Assembly (NCBI GenBank): GCA_034440615.1
Contig: JAOTOM010004676.1
Coordinates: 186,001 to 250,000 of the forward strand
Reading direction: 5' to 3'
From: Ashinkailepas kermadecensis
Taxonomy: Eukaryota > Arthropoda > Thecostraca > Neolepadidae
Length of the DNA stretch: 64,000 bases
Part shown: in pieces, positions 33,378 through 46,479 of the stretch
Numbering within the stretch: the first letter of the stretch is position 1
Layout of the letters: every line of letters begins with the position of its first letter
Made by a program: the position numbers and the translations under genes
The notes under the pieces: generated by a model
Told to the model about the DNA's origin: nothing
The model's input: the letters and a program-made list of their open reading frames with translations, nothing else
Database searches by the model: none

Positions 33378-34504
33378 GAGTTGACGATCAGGAAACTAGC
33401 AATTCATGTCCCTGTTTAAAGTCTAAGTTCTACTCGTCGCTGGACACTATGCATCTGCAGTCGGTGTCCCCAACATGGAATTAGTCGAATAAATACCAGC
33501 ACCAAAGCTGCTATCGAGGACTTTACAGATTAGGCGTTTCTGTTCTAAAATGTGCCATTGCTCGTTGACACTCTCTTTCATGAGGTGGAATTTGTGTCTC
33601 ATAGTAACATTGTCTCCCTCCTACATTAGTAATCCGTCCCTAGCTGGAACAATAACAGACAAATACAAATAGCCCTCACAAACAGGACACAGAACACATG
33701 CAGAAAGCGGCACTGGCCTTTGGTGTGGATGGCCAGCGTTCCTTGCTCCCGTTACGCCAAACCATGGGAGCTATTATTATCGGCTGACGAACAATAGCTA
33801 CCAGCATTTCCGGGAATTCGTCAAGGGATTGCCCGCCGAAACTTCTCGAATATTCCTAATGTTCACTGGAGCCAAGCATTTTCCCGCTCCGCTCTCATTA
33901 AAACGCAGTGCGATCTGTCGTTTGTTCTTCCTCCTCCATAACCAGGTGAAAGAGACAACGGCAATCGGACGGCAGGGCATCGGATGTCAGGTTAATGAGC
34001 ACGACTGGAGCACCAGGACGGAAATGTTCAACAGGCCGTGTGGCGACGATGAAAGCGCAGCTTTTCCACGCTCGCAAAATGTCGGTAGCTGACGGCAAGT
34101 GCCAAATATCCGCACAGTTTGAACAGGTAGAAACGGGAGTCACGGTTGTTGCACAACAACAATGGTTAGACCACGGAGTAGCACTCGCCGCCGGCGTGTG
34201 TCATCGCCCTTCAGCCGGTCGGGTCGGTCGGGTCACCACAGTGTCAACATCTCCGAGACGGACGCACCCTGGTTAGCTAGCTACCTACACCACACGAGGT
34301 CACCACTTATCACACCGTCAGGCCCAAGGGCCGCGGGTAAGCCGAAGTTCCGAGAACAACACCAATTTACGGAAAGCCTGGGCAACCAGATCAGCTCGCC
34401 ATCCATCAGGCTGTTTGGGATATAATCGAAGAAAAAAGCGTTTTCCCTCGCCCGGCTCAACCAGTATCGCAATAATGTTCCAGCAGGGGTGGGACAAGCC
34501 AGGG
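33375..34504. other. Unassigned stretch
   Basis: No gene or repeat recognised. Confidence 0.35.
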
Positions 34505-34905
34505 CAGGAGGCCGGCGGTGGGACGAGCGAGGGCAAGAGGCCGGTGGTGGGGAGAGCGAGGGAATGAGGCCGGCGGTGGGGCGAGCGAGGGAATGAGGCC
34601 GGCGGTGGGGCGAGCGAGGGCAGGAAGCCGGCGGTGGGGAGAGCGAGGGAATGAGGCCGGCGGTGGGACGAGCGAGGGCAGGAGACTGGCGGTGGGACGA
34701 GCAGGGCGGACTGGGGTTGGATGGCCGGAGGCCGGGTGGGGGAGCAGGGGGGACTGGCGGTAGGACGAGGAGCGGAAGCCGGGGTGGGGCGAGCGGGGAT
34801 GAGGCTGGTGGGGCGAGTGGGGCAGAGGCCGGGTTGGATGCGGCGGTGGCCAGCGGGCAAAGCGGGGACGAGCGAGGGCAGGAGGCCGGTCAGCTGTGGG
34901 TCTCT
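34505..34905 (+). repeat. 29-bp G-rich minisatellite
   Basis: Unit GAGCGAGGGAATGAGGCC then GGCGGTGGGGC, about eight recognisable copies to 34760, decaying to 34905. Confidence 0.85.
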
Positions 34906-34960
34906 CCTGCCACAGGGCGCAAAACCGCGAGTGCCAATTGGTGGACGAAAGTCAACATAT

Positions 34961-34967
<7 letters not shown>

Positions 34968-35032
<65 letters not shown>
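34968..35032 (+). repeat. (CT)n microsatellite
   Basis: About 65 bp of CT after a C run. Confidence 0.95.
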
Positions 35033-35037
<5 letters not shown>

Positions 35038-36287
35038 ATCGCTGGTGCAAAGCACACTGGGGCATAGGTGCATGGATGACTGCATTGGTGTAAAACGTGC
35101 GGACCACGCTGGCTGCGCTGCATGTAATCAAATTCAGCCGTTTATTTACATACATTTTATCATCTTACTTCGGTGGACCGAGCCCGATCTCAATCCCATC
35201 TCCATCCCCTGTCTTTAAACTCCATTCAGCTGAATTGAATTCAATTCAATATACCTTTCCCGATACCACAACAAGCCTCCCCAACAAAACACCCATCCCT
35301 ATTCCGCTCATGTTCCCCGATCTCAAACACATCCACGACCCCACACCCCTCACCCCACCCCGCATTCCTCTCCCGAACCCAGGCTACAAATTTAGACGGC
35401 TCCAAGCGCGAAATTTGGCGCAGTAGTGAGCAAGAATGTCTGTGTACTGTCCTGTTGAGACTCTTAGTCTGTTGGACCCTGTCCTAGCGCAAGTTGTCGG
35501 CTCTTCTCCCAGCATGCCACAGTCAAGCAGCAACAGCTATCGCCCCCCCCCGCCCCGTCCCCGTCCCCGTCGGCTATCGCCATGCCCAGCCCCGCCCCGT
35601 CCTCGTCCCCGTCCCCGTCGGCTATCGTCCCTCCCCGCCCCTGTCTGTTTCCATACCCGCCTGGTGCATGACAGACGAGTACAGCTGACTATGCCACAGT
35701 CGGTCGCCAGCCATCTCTGACCTGGCACGGGACACAGGGTCATAGGCGACGCAGCCGGGGCACAGGGGCAACGGGGGCAGACGGGATGACGAGTCACAGA
35801 GTTGGGGAGTCATACGATAAAAAGCGGCACACGATATGGCGTCTAGGACCCGTAGCGCAGTCCCGCGGAGGTGCCGTGACTCGGGGTAGGGGGGTGAGGC
35901 CGGAGCAGTGGAACTTAGGGGAGTCAGAATTGTAGACTTGATGTTGATTGATGAGTTAGCTGGGCTTTAATGTGCATCAACTGCAGGGTACGGCACCCCC
36001 GAGAGCCGAGGAAAGGCGGGATCGCAGCGGCGGACGTGAGTTAAAGACTCGGCAGCAAGGAAGGGCGCGTTGTTATTCGGGTGACGTGGGCTAAAGGCTC
36101 GGCAGCAAGGAAGCGAAACGTCAACACCCGGCTAAGTAGCGTGGCGGTGATGCATTTTCCTCTGTATGGTGGGGCGTAGGTCTTTGGGCTCCTCCCCGCT
36201 GCATGCACGCCCCGCCCCGCCTTTCGAGGCTGACCACGTAGCAAAGAACGCATGCACACCGGCTGAGCAGTTGGAGCCGTTGGCACC
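35033..36287. other. Unassigned stretch with a C-rich duplication
   Basis: At 35541-35640 a 48-bp C-rich unit containing CCCCGTCGGCTATCG is present twice. Nothing else recognised. Confidence 0.5.
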
Positions 36288-36325
36288 GCGCCGTGCTCCG
36301 CCGCTGAGCGGGCGGAGCACGGCGC
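36288..36325. other. Perfect 15-bp inverted repeat (hairpin)
   Basis: GCGCCGTGCTCCGCC at 36288-36302 and its exact complement at 36311-36325, with loop GCTGAGCG. As RNA it is a very stable stem. It is not linked to a gene or T run, so no terminator role can be argued. Confidence 0.8.
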
Positions 36326-37065
36326 CCCGAGACACGCCCTCTGTCTACGGACACCTCCGGTATCACGACCCTCATTACGGGCACCGTTAACTGGGAAAAC
36401 ATAAACATATCCGCGGCACGTGCACGGCATCCAGACGACAGGAGCCGTAGAGGCGACGACGCCGCGGCCGGCCGGCGTAGTTTGAGCCTTGTGGACGTCG
36501 CAGATACGGTCGCCGGCGGCGACGCAGAGGCGCGGCACACGCCATAACTATAACCGAGGGGATTTACCGCCAGAATTCCGACTGGCGGGAAAAACACCAC
36601 CGGCTGGCCGTCGCGCTAACGGTGCGCCTGTCACTGACCTCACGAGGCTACACAGTGACCTTGCTCCGAGTCCGCGGACCCAGATTGACGACTAAGCGAG
36701 GCCCGTATACTGGAGCTGACCCACCGTGGAGACTCAAGCGGCACACCACATGACGCGCAGATGTGGTACCCACCGTGGAGACTCAAGCGGCGCACCACAT
36801 GCCGCACAGATGTGGTGCCCACCACCCACCCACACTGCTCTGGCATAGACATAAACGGGCAGCGTTTCTCGCCCATGCGTCTCGCCTACATGTCGGGCGG
36901 GCCGCCGACCCCAGCAGGCCGAGTGTGGGCGGCAGCCGGGAAAAAGTCGGCACAGGTCACCACCAGGTGGCTGGGCGGCACCTGGTGACGTCACCAGGCG
37001 GCGGTGATGACGGGCCGTCACTGGCGGGCAGCTGGCGTCCGGAGGCGACGCCACCGAACACCGAA
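36326..37065. other. Unassigned stretch with a 49-bp tandem duplication
   Basis: CCACCGTGGAGACTCAAGCG starts at 36721 and again at 36770, each followed by a CACCACATG and GCAGATGTGGT segment. No gene. Confidence 0.5.
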
Positions 37066-37276
37066 CACCCGACGTGCTGAGTTGTGGTTAACGTGTTGAG
37101 ATCTGGGCACCAAAGGTCCCGGGTTCAACACTCACACCGCTCGAGACATTTCCCGATCCCGCGGCCCACCGGCGGAACAGTGTGCGCGGCGTCTTTAGCC
37201 GTGATCGTGCATAAAGTGCGTCGTGAACCACCCGCTAAACAAACAATAAACAAATAAACAATAAACAAACAAAGTA
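37066..37276 (+). mobile_element. tRNA-derived SINE with AAACAAAC-type tail
   Basis: A-box-like TGTGGTTAACGTGTTGAG and B-box GGTCCCGGGTTCAACAC about 35 bp apart, a GC-rich body, then a tail of AAACAAACAATAAAC repeats. No target duplication found. It lacks the GCGACCAATCGG module of the other two SINEs. Confidence 0.6.
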
Positions 37277-38832
37277 AATCATGCTTCACTCACACGACGG
37301 TAAATCCGTGCTGATGAGTGTGCACAGGTCAGGTGTAGCCCTCACCAACAAAGAGGAGGGTACGCTTCTGCTTGGAGGTGTGCAGACCATCCGTGCACAC
37401 CATTGGCGTGGCCACGGATTCCGCACGGAAAGGGTGAGAGGGTTTTTGGTTGATTCTTTCCATGCGATGCTATACTGGCAACGTTAAATTACACGACGTT
37501 TGGGGGCCACGTACCCCTGCACCACCTGCACCACTGCTTTCACCACTTTGGCGATACCAGCGAGTGCCAGCCATAGCTCGTCGAAGAATACTAATGGCGA
37601 GGGGACGGGAAGACGCACCTTTGTCGGGCGCCATTTTCCTTCAAGGTGGGCAAAACATGATATGTTCACACCGAATCAGGGCATTACGAACTGTAAAGCC
37701 TGGTATTGCACTTTAGTTCCCCAGGTGTTTGTTTGAATCTCATTCTCAGACAGACTATTATACATTTTTACCAAAATACAGGGGGTCGTTTTGTGAGAAC
37801 AATTAAGAAGGCACATTCTGTCATCAAGTTCATTGAGCACAAACTGTGGTTGAGTCGAGATTGAAGGATCCCACTATCAAGGACAAAAAATATCTGCAGT
37901 GGGGGAGATGCGTTCTCTGAATACATCGGGCACAAACCTCGGGAGGACATAATTTATCATTGGTGGGACACAATTCGGCACGGCACGTGACCTAAAGGTG
38001 TACAAAACGGCACACATGGAGACGATATTGTAGATGTATGTACCAAGGAGCATGGGTGCAACTGAACCACATTCCTGAGAGCAGACGCATCCGCTAGCCC
38101 CGCTGTCTGCCCACACCTTTACATTGCAGATACCTTCGTTATTCACTGCAGCTATTCATTTCAGACTGATTCGTACTTCAGCTTGGATTCGTGGGATTCG
38201 CAGTTTAACAAGCTCCAATTGGCATTAAAGAGAGGTAGCAGATCAAAACAGACGTTTTGCCTGCTGGGAAATCAATTGACCCTCCCCTCCCCCGCCCTCC
38301 GATCATTAACTGGTGACGGCAGCTGCGGTACCCAGCAAGCCCAGTCAAGTGAAAACAAGCCGTCGCAAATAAAGACGTCCAATTGGCACGCGCCACAAAA
38401 ATCGATTCGGGGACGTGTATTTTTCGCTTCATGCAACCAATCCTACCTGAAGGGTGCCGGCACCGACGTCTAATTAACACCAAACGTCACGTCGCGCGCG
38501 CCAACACCACGCCAGGCTTCCGCACACACGCCCGCCCCGCCTTGGGCAAACACTGTGCTCATTTGGTCGTGTGTCGGGGCTATTTGGTGCTGCGGACACA
38601 GTCGGCGGCACTGGGACCGGACAAAAGGTCGCCGGGATCGGTCTGTTGTAGGGCTGGATTCAGCTGTGTGATTACTCCTTCGGCCCATGTCTCCGTGGGC
38701 GTGCTTAACCGCGGTTCGATCGTGCTTAAGCGCTGGCAGCATCCCACCGGAGGAGGGTTCAGGGACAAAATGATGTCGGCATCTGGACAAAATCAAATTC
38801 TGGAATTTATTACTGTACGCATCCCACGAGAA
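37277..38832. other. Unassigned stretch
   Basis: No gene or repeat recognised. Short ORFs only. Confidence 0.35.
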
Positions 38833-39113
38833 ACAGTCCCCTCACCTCCGGGGGGTACTGGCGAGACGAATAAGGGAGGAGATACCGCCGACACCAGGTG
38901 ACGCGCGCCGGCCCACGGTCGGTTATGACGGCTATGTGGCAACGTCAGTCCCCTCACCTCCGGGGGTGGGGGTACTGGCGAGACGAATAAGGGAGGAGAT
39001 ACCGCCGACACCAGAGGGGGGTACTGGCGAGACGAACAAGGGAGGAGATACCGCCGACACCAGATGACGCGCGCCGGCCCACGGTCGGCTATGACGGCTA
39101 TGTGGCAACGTCA
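38833..39113 (+). repeat. Tandem repeat with variable units
   Basis: Blocks CAGTCCCCTCACCTCCGGGG, GGTACTGGCGAGACGAA, GGGAGGAGATACCGCCGACA and GACGCGCGCCGGCCCACGG recur. The first full unit is about 115 bp, then a 65-bp partial unit, then another. Confidence 0.8.
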
Positions 39114-39463
39114 GGGGTAACGTCGTAACCAGATCAGGAAATGCTCACGGAAAATGCCAGAAACTGGGTGAAGATGGAAGCAAATCGCTTGCAAAGAATT
39201 CGGCAGATATATATGCAGGTATGCATATGAAAACAACTCGGCAATTTTCATGGGTGGAAGTAGCATATATATCAGCACAACATTGTAGCTCGTACATAAT
39301 GACGTGTGGCGCAGCCTACATAGTTCCAAGAAATCTGAATAGAACTTCCAGTCTTCCGTTACAAATGAAACCTTGAAATCGTGACCACTATCCGCAGTGC
39401 TTTAGCCCCCCACCCCCACCCCTCTTCCTCCTCAAACACAAACAAACAAAGAGCCAAACTTGA

Positions 39464-39640
39464 AAGACACCTTCAGCACAGCACAGTTCCGACGAGTGGA
39501 GACATCTGACACCCTGGTATATTGATCCCTCCCTCTCCTTTTCCAGCATTGGAAGACACCTTCAGCACAGCACAGTTCCAGCGAGTTGAGACATCTGTCA
39601 CGCCGGTATATTGATCGCTCTCTCCTTTTCCAGCCATCCT
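39464..39640 (+). repeat. 89-bp tandem duplication
   Basis: AAGACACCTTCAGCACAGCA starts at 39464 and 39553. Each unit ends CTCTCCTTTTCCAG, which looks like a 3' splice site, but no exon follows. Confidence 0.8.
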
Positions 39641-40225
39641 TGCTATGTTTGCTCTCGGCGGCTGGATAGTACGACACACTGCACTGCCGAACTCCCCCGA
39701 ACGGAGGTACCAGCCACCACTGCCTGCGGCGGCCATTACCAAAACGTCTATCGCCCGCCCCCCGGCCCAATGACGTCACCGTGCCGCTCTTTGCTATATT
39801 GGTCGGGAGGTGATATGGTCGGGGGCACAGCATGTGTGGCCAATCTGACGGGCAGCATGATATGGCCGGTTGGCACGCGAAGTGGGCGGGGAGGCCAAGC
39901 CAGCTCCTCTGCGCGTGGACAAAGCACGGGGAGGCACGACGCCACCTACGGCGGCGAAACGGACCGCGTGAGCTCTGCGTGTGGGGTTATTGTTATTGTG
40001 CGCAGAAGCCCAGCTGGAGTCGATCGTAGAGTGTGACACACGGACCGGCCGAGCCGTCGTGTCCACCCCATGAATTGGGGTCACAGGTGAGATCGGCTGG
40101 ATAACCGATAGCGCATCTGGGCGGTGGTCTCCGACTGTGCCCCTCACCGAGTCGTGGGCTCTTTCCGGAGCGTCCCACTGTTCTGGTTATTTAGCATCGG
40201 ACCGCCGACAGCGACGACTTCAGAA
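39641..40225. other. Unassigned stretch
   Basis: Nothing recognised. Confidence 0.35.
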
Positions 40226-40490
40226 CCACCTGGGCACCAGCTGGGGCACCACAGTCAGCCATCACCACTCACCACCCACTATCCGGGCACCACCTGGAAC
40301 ACCACAACCCACCATCACCACCCAGTATGTGGGCACCACCTGGGGCACCACCACCCACCATCACCATTCACCACATGGGCACCCTCACAACTCACCACCT
40401 GGGCATCACCACCCACCATCACCACCCATCACCTGGGCACCAGCTGGGGCACCATCCGGGCACCATCACCACCCTCAGTCACGTGACGCC
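40226..40490 (+). repeat. CACC-rich minisatellite
   Basis: Irregular repeats of GGGCACCACCTGGGGCACCA and CACCCACCATCACC. Confidence 0.75.
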
Positions 40491-40640
40491 GCCGTTGTTA
40501 CCTATTGTGGCTTAGTGGCACTAAATTAGTGCCACTACCTGGGTTGGCTACACGGCACCCATGTTGGTGGGTCGGAGCAGGAGCCTGCCCAAGGTCTCAC
40601 AGCGCAAACGTCCCGGAACAAAAAAAAACACTCACACAAC

Positions 40641-40830
40641 ATGGGTCAAGAAAGGCACCCACACCGGATGGGTCAGGAAAGACATCCACACCGGATTGAT
40701 CAGGAAAGACATCCACAACGAATGGGTCAGGAAAGACATCCACACCGGATGGGTCCGAAAGGACATCCACAACAAATGGGTCGAGAAGCCATCCACACCA
40801 CATGGGTCAGGAAAGACATCCACAACGAAT
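40641..40830 (+). repeat. 27-bp minisatellite, seven units
   Basis: Unit ATGGGTCAGGAAAGACATCC then ACACCGG. As 27 is divisible by three, each frame gives a nine-residue peptide repeat (for example MGQERHPHR). No start context or neighbour suggests expression. Confidence 0.85.
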
Positions 40831-40973
40831 GATGATTCTTCTTGTATTATTAATAACCGGTTATAGAAGGCGATGAACGCTGGAGAATTGGCAGGCTGGC
40901 AAAACTCACACACACACACGAACGCTGGAGATAATCTGACATCCAGCATTTACAGTGAATGGGTAGAAGCGAG

Positions 40974-41343
40974 CAGTAGCGCAACCAGGGGGCAAGGGGC
41001 CATGGCCCCCGAAATTTTGGGGCCCGCTCCGGCCGGGCGCTTCGCGGGCCCCTGGCTCGGAGTGGGCCACCCTACTCGAGCCTGGCTAGGGGCCCGCGAA
41101 GCGGATCTGTGGCTCGAATCAGGGGCCCTTTGAACCAACGGAAAATCTGGGGGCCCGTTTTAACCAGGGCCCGCCTCGAACCGGGGCCCCTGATAAAGGA
41201 AAAGTGCTTTTATTTCTGCGAAGATTTACAAACATGGGGCCCGCTAAAGTAGTGCATGTTTTCCGCAGACTTTTCTAAACATGAGGGGGCCCGCTTGCGG
41301 GCCCGCTCTCCAACCCTGCCCCCGAACTGAAATCCGTGTACTG
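40974..41343. mobile_element. 370-bp hAT-like element with perfect 8-bp target duplication
   Basis: GAAGCGAG at 40966-40973 and 41344-41351. Ends are CAGTAGCGCAACCAGGGGGC and, inverted, CAGTACACGGATTTCAG. The interior is GC-rich (GGGGCCCG blocks) without transposase. Eight-base duplication and a CAG start fit the hAT superfamily. The flanking sequence is duplicated at 41446-41545, where the site is empty. Confidence 0.85.
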
Positions 41344-41351
41344 GAAGCGAG

Positions 41352-41545
41352 TAGAAAGGATGGATGGCACGCTGGCTGCTAGCAAGGGTGCTTGGAAGGC
41401 TAACCGGGATACGGCTAACCGGGTGGGAAGAGCAGCAGGATAAGCATTTACAGTGAATGGGTAGAAGCGGGTAGAAGGATGGTCGGCACGCTAGCTGCTA
41501 GCAAGGGTGCTTGGAAGGCTAACCGGGTGGGAAGAGCAGCAGTTC
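41352..41545 (+). repeat. Tandem duplication carrying the empty insertion site
   Basis: GCTAGCAAGGGTGCTTGGAA and GGGTGGGAAGAGCAGCAG occur in 41352-41440 and in 41446-41545. The second copy runs CATTTACAGTGAATGGGTAG, AAGCGGGTAGAAGGATGG without interruption. In the first copy the same sequence is split by the element at 40974-41343. Confidence 0.85.
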
Positions 41546-44034
41546 GGTGCCGGCGTGGGCTGGATTTGTGTTCGCAGAGTGTGGCTCGGGTCGATTGCAG
41601 GACGTGCTCAGGGCCGTTGGAAAGAGAGCTTCTGGCAGGGAACCTCCGAAAGGTCACCACACAGGTCACCACACTGACCGGACAACTCGCTGCCTCCCCA
41701 TCCAATCCAAATCCAAACTAGACACTGACAAGAGCCCAAGTTAAAAAACAAACAAACTTGCACCGGAGGCTGTGCTGACCCTTACTGATGACGTCACGTC
41801 TTCGTGACCTGAACCGATCTGACCACCCCAAGAAACATTGGCGTCGCCGCGGATTTTGGATTGGGGAACGAGATGGACGGTTGCAGACGATGGGTTCGTT
41901 CTCTCCATGTAGCGCCCATGTGCGATGTTACGCCTCCCGAGGTTTTGCGGGACGCATGTATGGTTCACCACGGTGGCGACACCGCCGCCATTAAGCGACT
42001 ACACCAAACACGACACAAGTACCACTCCAAAGGAGCCACAAGAATCGTGACGTCAGCTCCGAAGTTAGGGAAGCTAACGACGAAGTCTCAAGCTGGTCAA
42101 CTCTGGACAGTCGACAGTCTCGCTGCAGAACAAGGCGAAGGTCGCCATGGTAGTTACGTACTCTGGGGGAAATCTAAAGCTCTCGGCTTACACACTTTGG
42201 TGGTGGTGGAGGGGGGGGGCGGGGTAGCATTGCCTGTCAATATCGATCCGCGACCCGTCGCCCCGTGTTTTGTTTTTAAAGCTTAACATGAGACCCTATG
42301 GAATTCCCTCAACCCCAACATGATTGATAGGCTCAAGAAGAATGCATGCATACACCCCTTGATCAAGTTCGTAAATCGTCCAAGGTGCACTTGGGGGTGA
42401 ACCTCCCCAACGTGCACGTGGTATATGCGCCGGTTCTGTTTACGGTGAGCCACTCTTTCACTGAATACCCGAATGGGACACCAAGACAGCGACAAGCTGT
42501 GACGTCAAGGGTTCACGACAGACACTCCGTGTTCTGATCCCCACCTTACACGTGCGGAAGCGCAGGTGGCGACCACTGATGGGCGGAACTGACCCCGGTG
42601 GTCGGCCCGGCCCGCCTGCCAACTGATCGTTCCCACCTGATAGCTGGCTTGTGCGAAGGTCGCCTTCGTATCGGATAAAGACTCGGGATGTTGTTTTTTT
42701 ACTGGAGTCGTCGCTGCTCTGTTCCAGGCCGGTCTCGCCCTCGCCGCGGCCGTCTCACCCGCGCCAGGAATGCCGCCACCGGCAGGTGCGGCGTATTTGG
42801 CGCGACAAACGAGCCGATGACGCGGCCGGAGAGCTGCCGGACCGGCTAAACAAACGCGGCGCGGACGGGGGGAATGTTTGCCGCGTAGGTGAGCTACCGC
42901 GCTGCGTAGGTAAGCTACCACGCTGGGTAGGTGAGCTACTGCGCCACTGCGGGTAGCTTGCACGCCGGCTAGCTGCGTGTTAGAATGTGTCCGTGAACAT
43001 GCAGCGGGAATGTGGGTCAGGGACATGTGCCAGACCATGTACCGGGACGTGTGCCGATGTGGAGATGTGTCGCGAATGTGTACCTTCGTCTGCGCGTACC
43101 GGAAGCACGCATCTGTGCTCGACAATGTCAGAGAGATCGAGCGGAGAGGCCATGCGCCGTAAATCCCGATGCCAAAGCCGAAATGAACCACGCCCAGGCA
43201 CTGCATAAGTACCCTTCGCCCCATAAAACTAACATAGAAACAAAGAGCGCAGTAGGGAAGGATGGAAAATTTTCCATGCGCAATCAAGAGAGGGTTCGGC
43301 GGGGCCATGCAAATATTTCACGGGACCAGGCAAGATTTGGCGGGGCCACGCAAAGAGCGGGTCTGCTTCAACAGTCGAACTGCAGCCAGGTTCCCCGGCA
43401 TGCGCTGACATTGACGCCAAATTATCGTCCGCAGGTGAATAATCAATTCAGGTACGTCAACTGGCCTAATGGAGTTCAACACTGGAAAACAAAGTAACGC
43501 ATAAACACCTACAACATGTCCCGAAATACAGGCTAAGTTGTGGCAGCGTGAAGTGAAGCTCTGAACAAATGCTTCCACGAACCTGAGCAACGAGACACAA
43601 TGCAAAGGATGCTGACTTTCACGACCGAAATGTATGTGGATTGCAGTGAGAAATTGTTGAACCGGTGTACATGATCTTAGTCAGCGTGCATGACAAACAG
43701 GTCTGCGGTCAGGTGGTGAATCAGGCACCGGTCCCGATCTTGTGATACCACTGTAAGTAATGGCCCCCGGGGACACTTTAACGGCGATTATCCTCACCAA
43801 TCTTAACTTACGACCGCTGCCACAATGAAATGGCGGCGACGTCTGCTGACCTTTGTTCGCCGCATGACAAACGGATATAACTCGCATGTCGGATCTCACT
43901 TATCACAAAGTTTTACCGAACCTGAAAACAGTTCGTTGTTTGCACCTGCCGGACTGTCATAGTCGAATCGACGCCTCTACCGGCCAGCAAATTGGCATGA
44001 CCAACAAACCAGCGGACAAACTGACCCGTCTACC
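41546..44034. other. Unassigned stretch
   Basis: No recognised gene. ORFs of 141 (41861-42286, plus) and 267 codons (42505-43308, minus) show no motif. G run at 42211-42220. Confidence 0.35.
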
Positions 44035-44415
44035 GGCCCCATGGACCCGCCCACCACCGGTCGGATGGATCCGCCCACCACTGGTCAGATGGCCAAGATT
44101 GCCCCGCCCACCACCGGTCAGATATACTCACTCACCACCGGCCCCATGGATCCGCCCACCACCGGTCATATGGCCCGCCCACCACCGGTCATATGGACCC
44201 ACCCACCACCGGGCAGATAGACCCGCCCACCACCGGTCAGATAGACCCGCCCACCACCGGTCAGATAGACCCGCCCACCACCGGTCAGACATACTCACTC
44301 ACAACCGGCCCCATGGACCCGCCCCCACCGGTCGGATGGGCCCGCCCACCACCGGTCGGATGGATCCGCCCACCACTGGTCAGATGGACCCGCCCACCAC
44401 CAGCCAAATTGACCC
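44035..44415 (+). repeat. 24-bp minisatellite
   Basis: Unit CCGCCCACCACCGGTCAGAT plus AGAC, about 15 units with indels. One frame gives the eight-residue repeat DPPTTGQI. Confidence 0.85.
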
Positions 44416-45579
44416 GGTGACTGCTCCGTTGAGCGAGCCAACCGGAACCGCCCACCGGCCAAACCATTACACCAATAGGTAAGGCGCCATGAGGGGTGCT
44501 GGACCAGTTCCGACAGGACGCCTATGGTGTGCCACTGCTGCAGATCGATCATCAGACCGGACAGCACACTGCGCCGTTTTGGCAGAACGTGAAGGCTGCG
44601 GCTGGCGGCTGCGGCGGTGAAGGCTGCGTTCAGGTTTCGCGGAAGCGCAGAAACGTAAAAAAAGAAGGATCAAATATTCCGACGATTCAGCAAAATGCAT
44701 AACAAATTGGCATGCGTGCTCCATGTTCAACAGGAAAGCCCGCTTGCAGAAATAGTGTCCACAATTTTGACATGTGAACATTGCAAAACAACCAATCCGT
44801 TTCAGCCAAAATCGGCTATGTTCATACCGAAATCGAGCTCATCTACCGAGCATGGTGCACGTATTTTAAACTTGAAACTTAAATGCACCATGTCGATGTG
44901 TCTAATTATCACAGGTGTCACACTGTGTCAAGGTAATTTTGTCTCACAGCCTTCTCGCTCAGATAGCGCCGCACACAACCGTTCAGCGTGGCTCCCTCCG
45001 TCTGACTGGCACTGGCCACCCGGCAGTCGCCTGGCCTCTGGGCACGAGATTGGGTTGCATGACGACATAACCACATGACCGGCGGCTGAGTTCACACGGC
45101 CACCTGTGCGGGCACCAGGAGTGCAGCCGCGAACAGTTCCTTTGAGTTGATGGTAGTGAACATTAGGCATACACCAAATATCAAGCTGGCCTTCAAAGAA
45201 CAAAGAACAAGGAACAAAAACAGTTATTTTGAAATAGATTGCAGGTATTTGAGAGCGCAAATACCCAAAACCCGGCTGTGTCTGGAGCTTCACAACTGTT
45301 CACAACAGAACCACATAGCGCCGTGCATTGACGGCAACGCTCACAACAAACGAGACGGCCAAACACGTAGCACGCACAGCACGGCAACTGAGCCGCCTTG
45401 AAGCCCGAACAACTAAACAAAGGCACCGATCGTGCAGGGCTGGCAAACGCAGAAATTGGGTGGAAAACCGTCAAATTTACCTCCGAGTGCCATTCAGCTG
45501 GCCGTCTACAGCACTCCTTCCATCACAATCCCGTCAGGGGATAAATTTGCCGCAACACCAGCGTAACAGCCGGCGACGA
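44416..45579. other. Unassigned stretch
   Basis: Nothing recognised. Confidence 0.35.
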
Positions 45580-46310
45580 GACCGGTCACGGCCCATCACA
45601 CCGGTCACGGCCCGTCATAGCGGCCACGGCCCGTCACGGAGTGTGCCGCTGTGACGGGCGGCGGCACAGTTTGGCCCGACAGTCTGGCGCGGCCACAGTC
45701 CGGCTGAGCGATTTACCGGCCGGCGGCCGCGTGACGCGCGCTCCGCCACGCGCTTTAATGGCCGAAAACCGCCATTGGGCAGGATTAGTGCGGCGGAGGC
45801 GACGGACGGCCGGCCGCGATAGTATCTGGACAGATGGCCGGCCAGCCGGCCGCAGAGTCACCAGGAGACTGCCGGTGGAGGTACAGCCACGCTGGCCAGA
45901 CCGGCCCCGACCCGCTGCTGACCCCGACCCACTGCACGTCCTGCACGTCCTGCACGTCCTGCACGTCCTGCACGCCATGCACGACGCCGCGGTTGTCGAC
46001 TGCGGACCCCGGACACAGCCACCCTGCGCACCACAACCCGGGTACATCGACACAACCCGGGTACATCGACACAGCCCGGGTACATCGACACAACCCGGGA
46101 CTGCGGACCCCGGACACAGCCACCCTGCACACAACCCGGGTACATCGACACAACCCGGGACTGCGGACCCCGGACACAGCCACCCTGCGCACCACAACCC
46201 GGGTACATCGACACAACCCGGGACTGCGGACCCCGGACACAGCCACCCTGCGCACCACAACCCGGGTACATCGACACAACCCGGGTACATCGACACAACC
46301 CGGGCCCGAC
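45580..46310 (+). repeat. Cluster of short and 63-bp minisatellites
   Basis: CCGGTCACGGCCCGTCA-type units at 45580-45645. CTGCACGTC five times at 45932-45976. From 46030 a 63-bp unit containing CCCGGGTACATCGACACAA and GCGGACCCCGGACACAGCC, with an inner 19-bp repeat. Both strands stay open for about 270 codons because of the repeats. Confidence 0.8.
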
Positions 46311-46479
46311 GACCGGCCTGCGTCGGGTCTTCTCCTCTCACCCGGGCACAGGCAAAAATACCCGCCCACACTCTGCGCACTCTCGACCCAAACCCAAATC
46401 CGCTGACCCAACTCAACTCCGAACACTGTTCATGGACCCAACCCCGCACCAAACCTTGTTAGATACCCCGACACCACCC

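Noticed and set aside
39535..39640. Splice acceptors (CTCTCCTTTTCCAG)
   Set aside because: They are the ends of a tandem duplication and no exon follows.
42505..43308. 267-codon minus-strand ORF
   Set aside because: GC-rich stretch with Arg/Ala/His-rich noise and overlapping plus-strand ORFs of similar quality.
45641..46462. Long ORFs open on both strands (about 270 codons each)
   Set aside because: Minisatellite units divisible by three keep all such frames open; there is no domain or start context.
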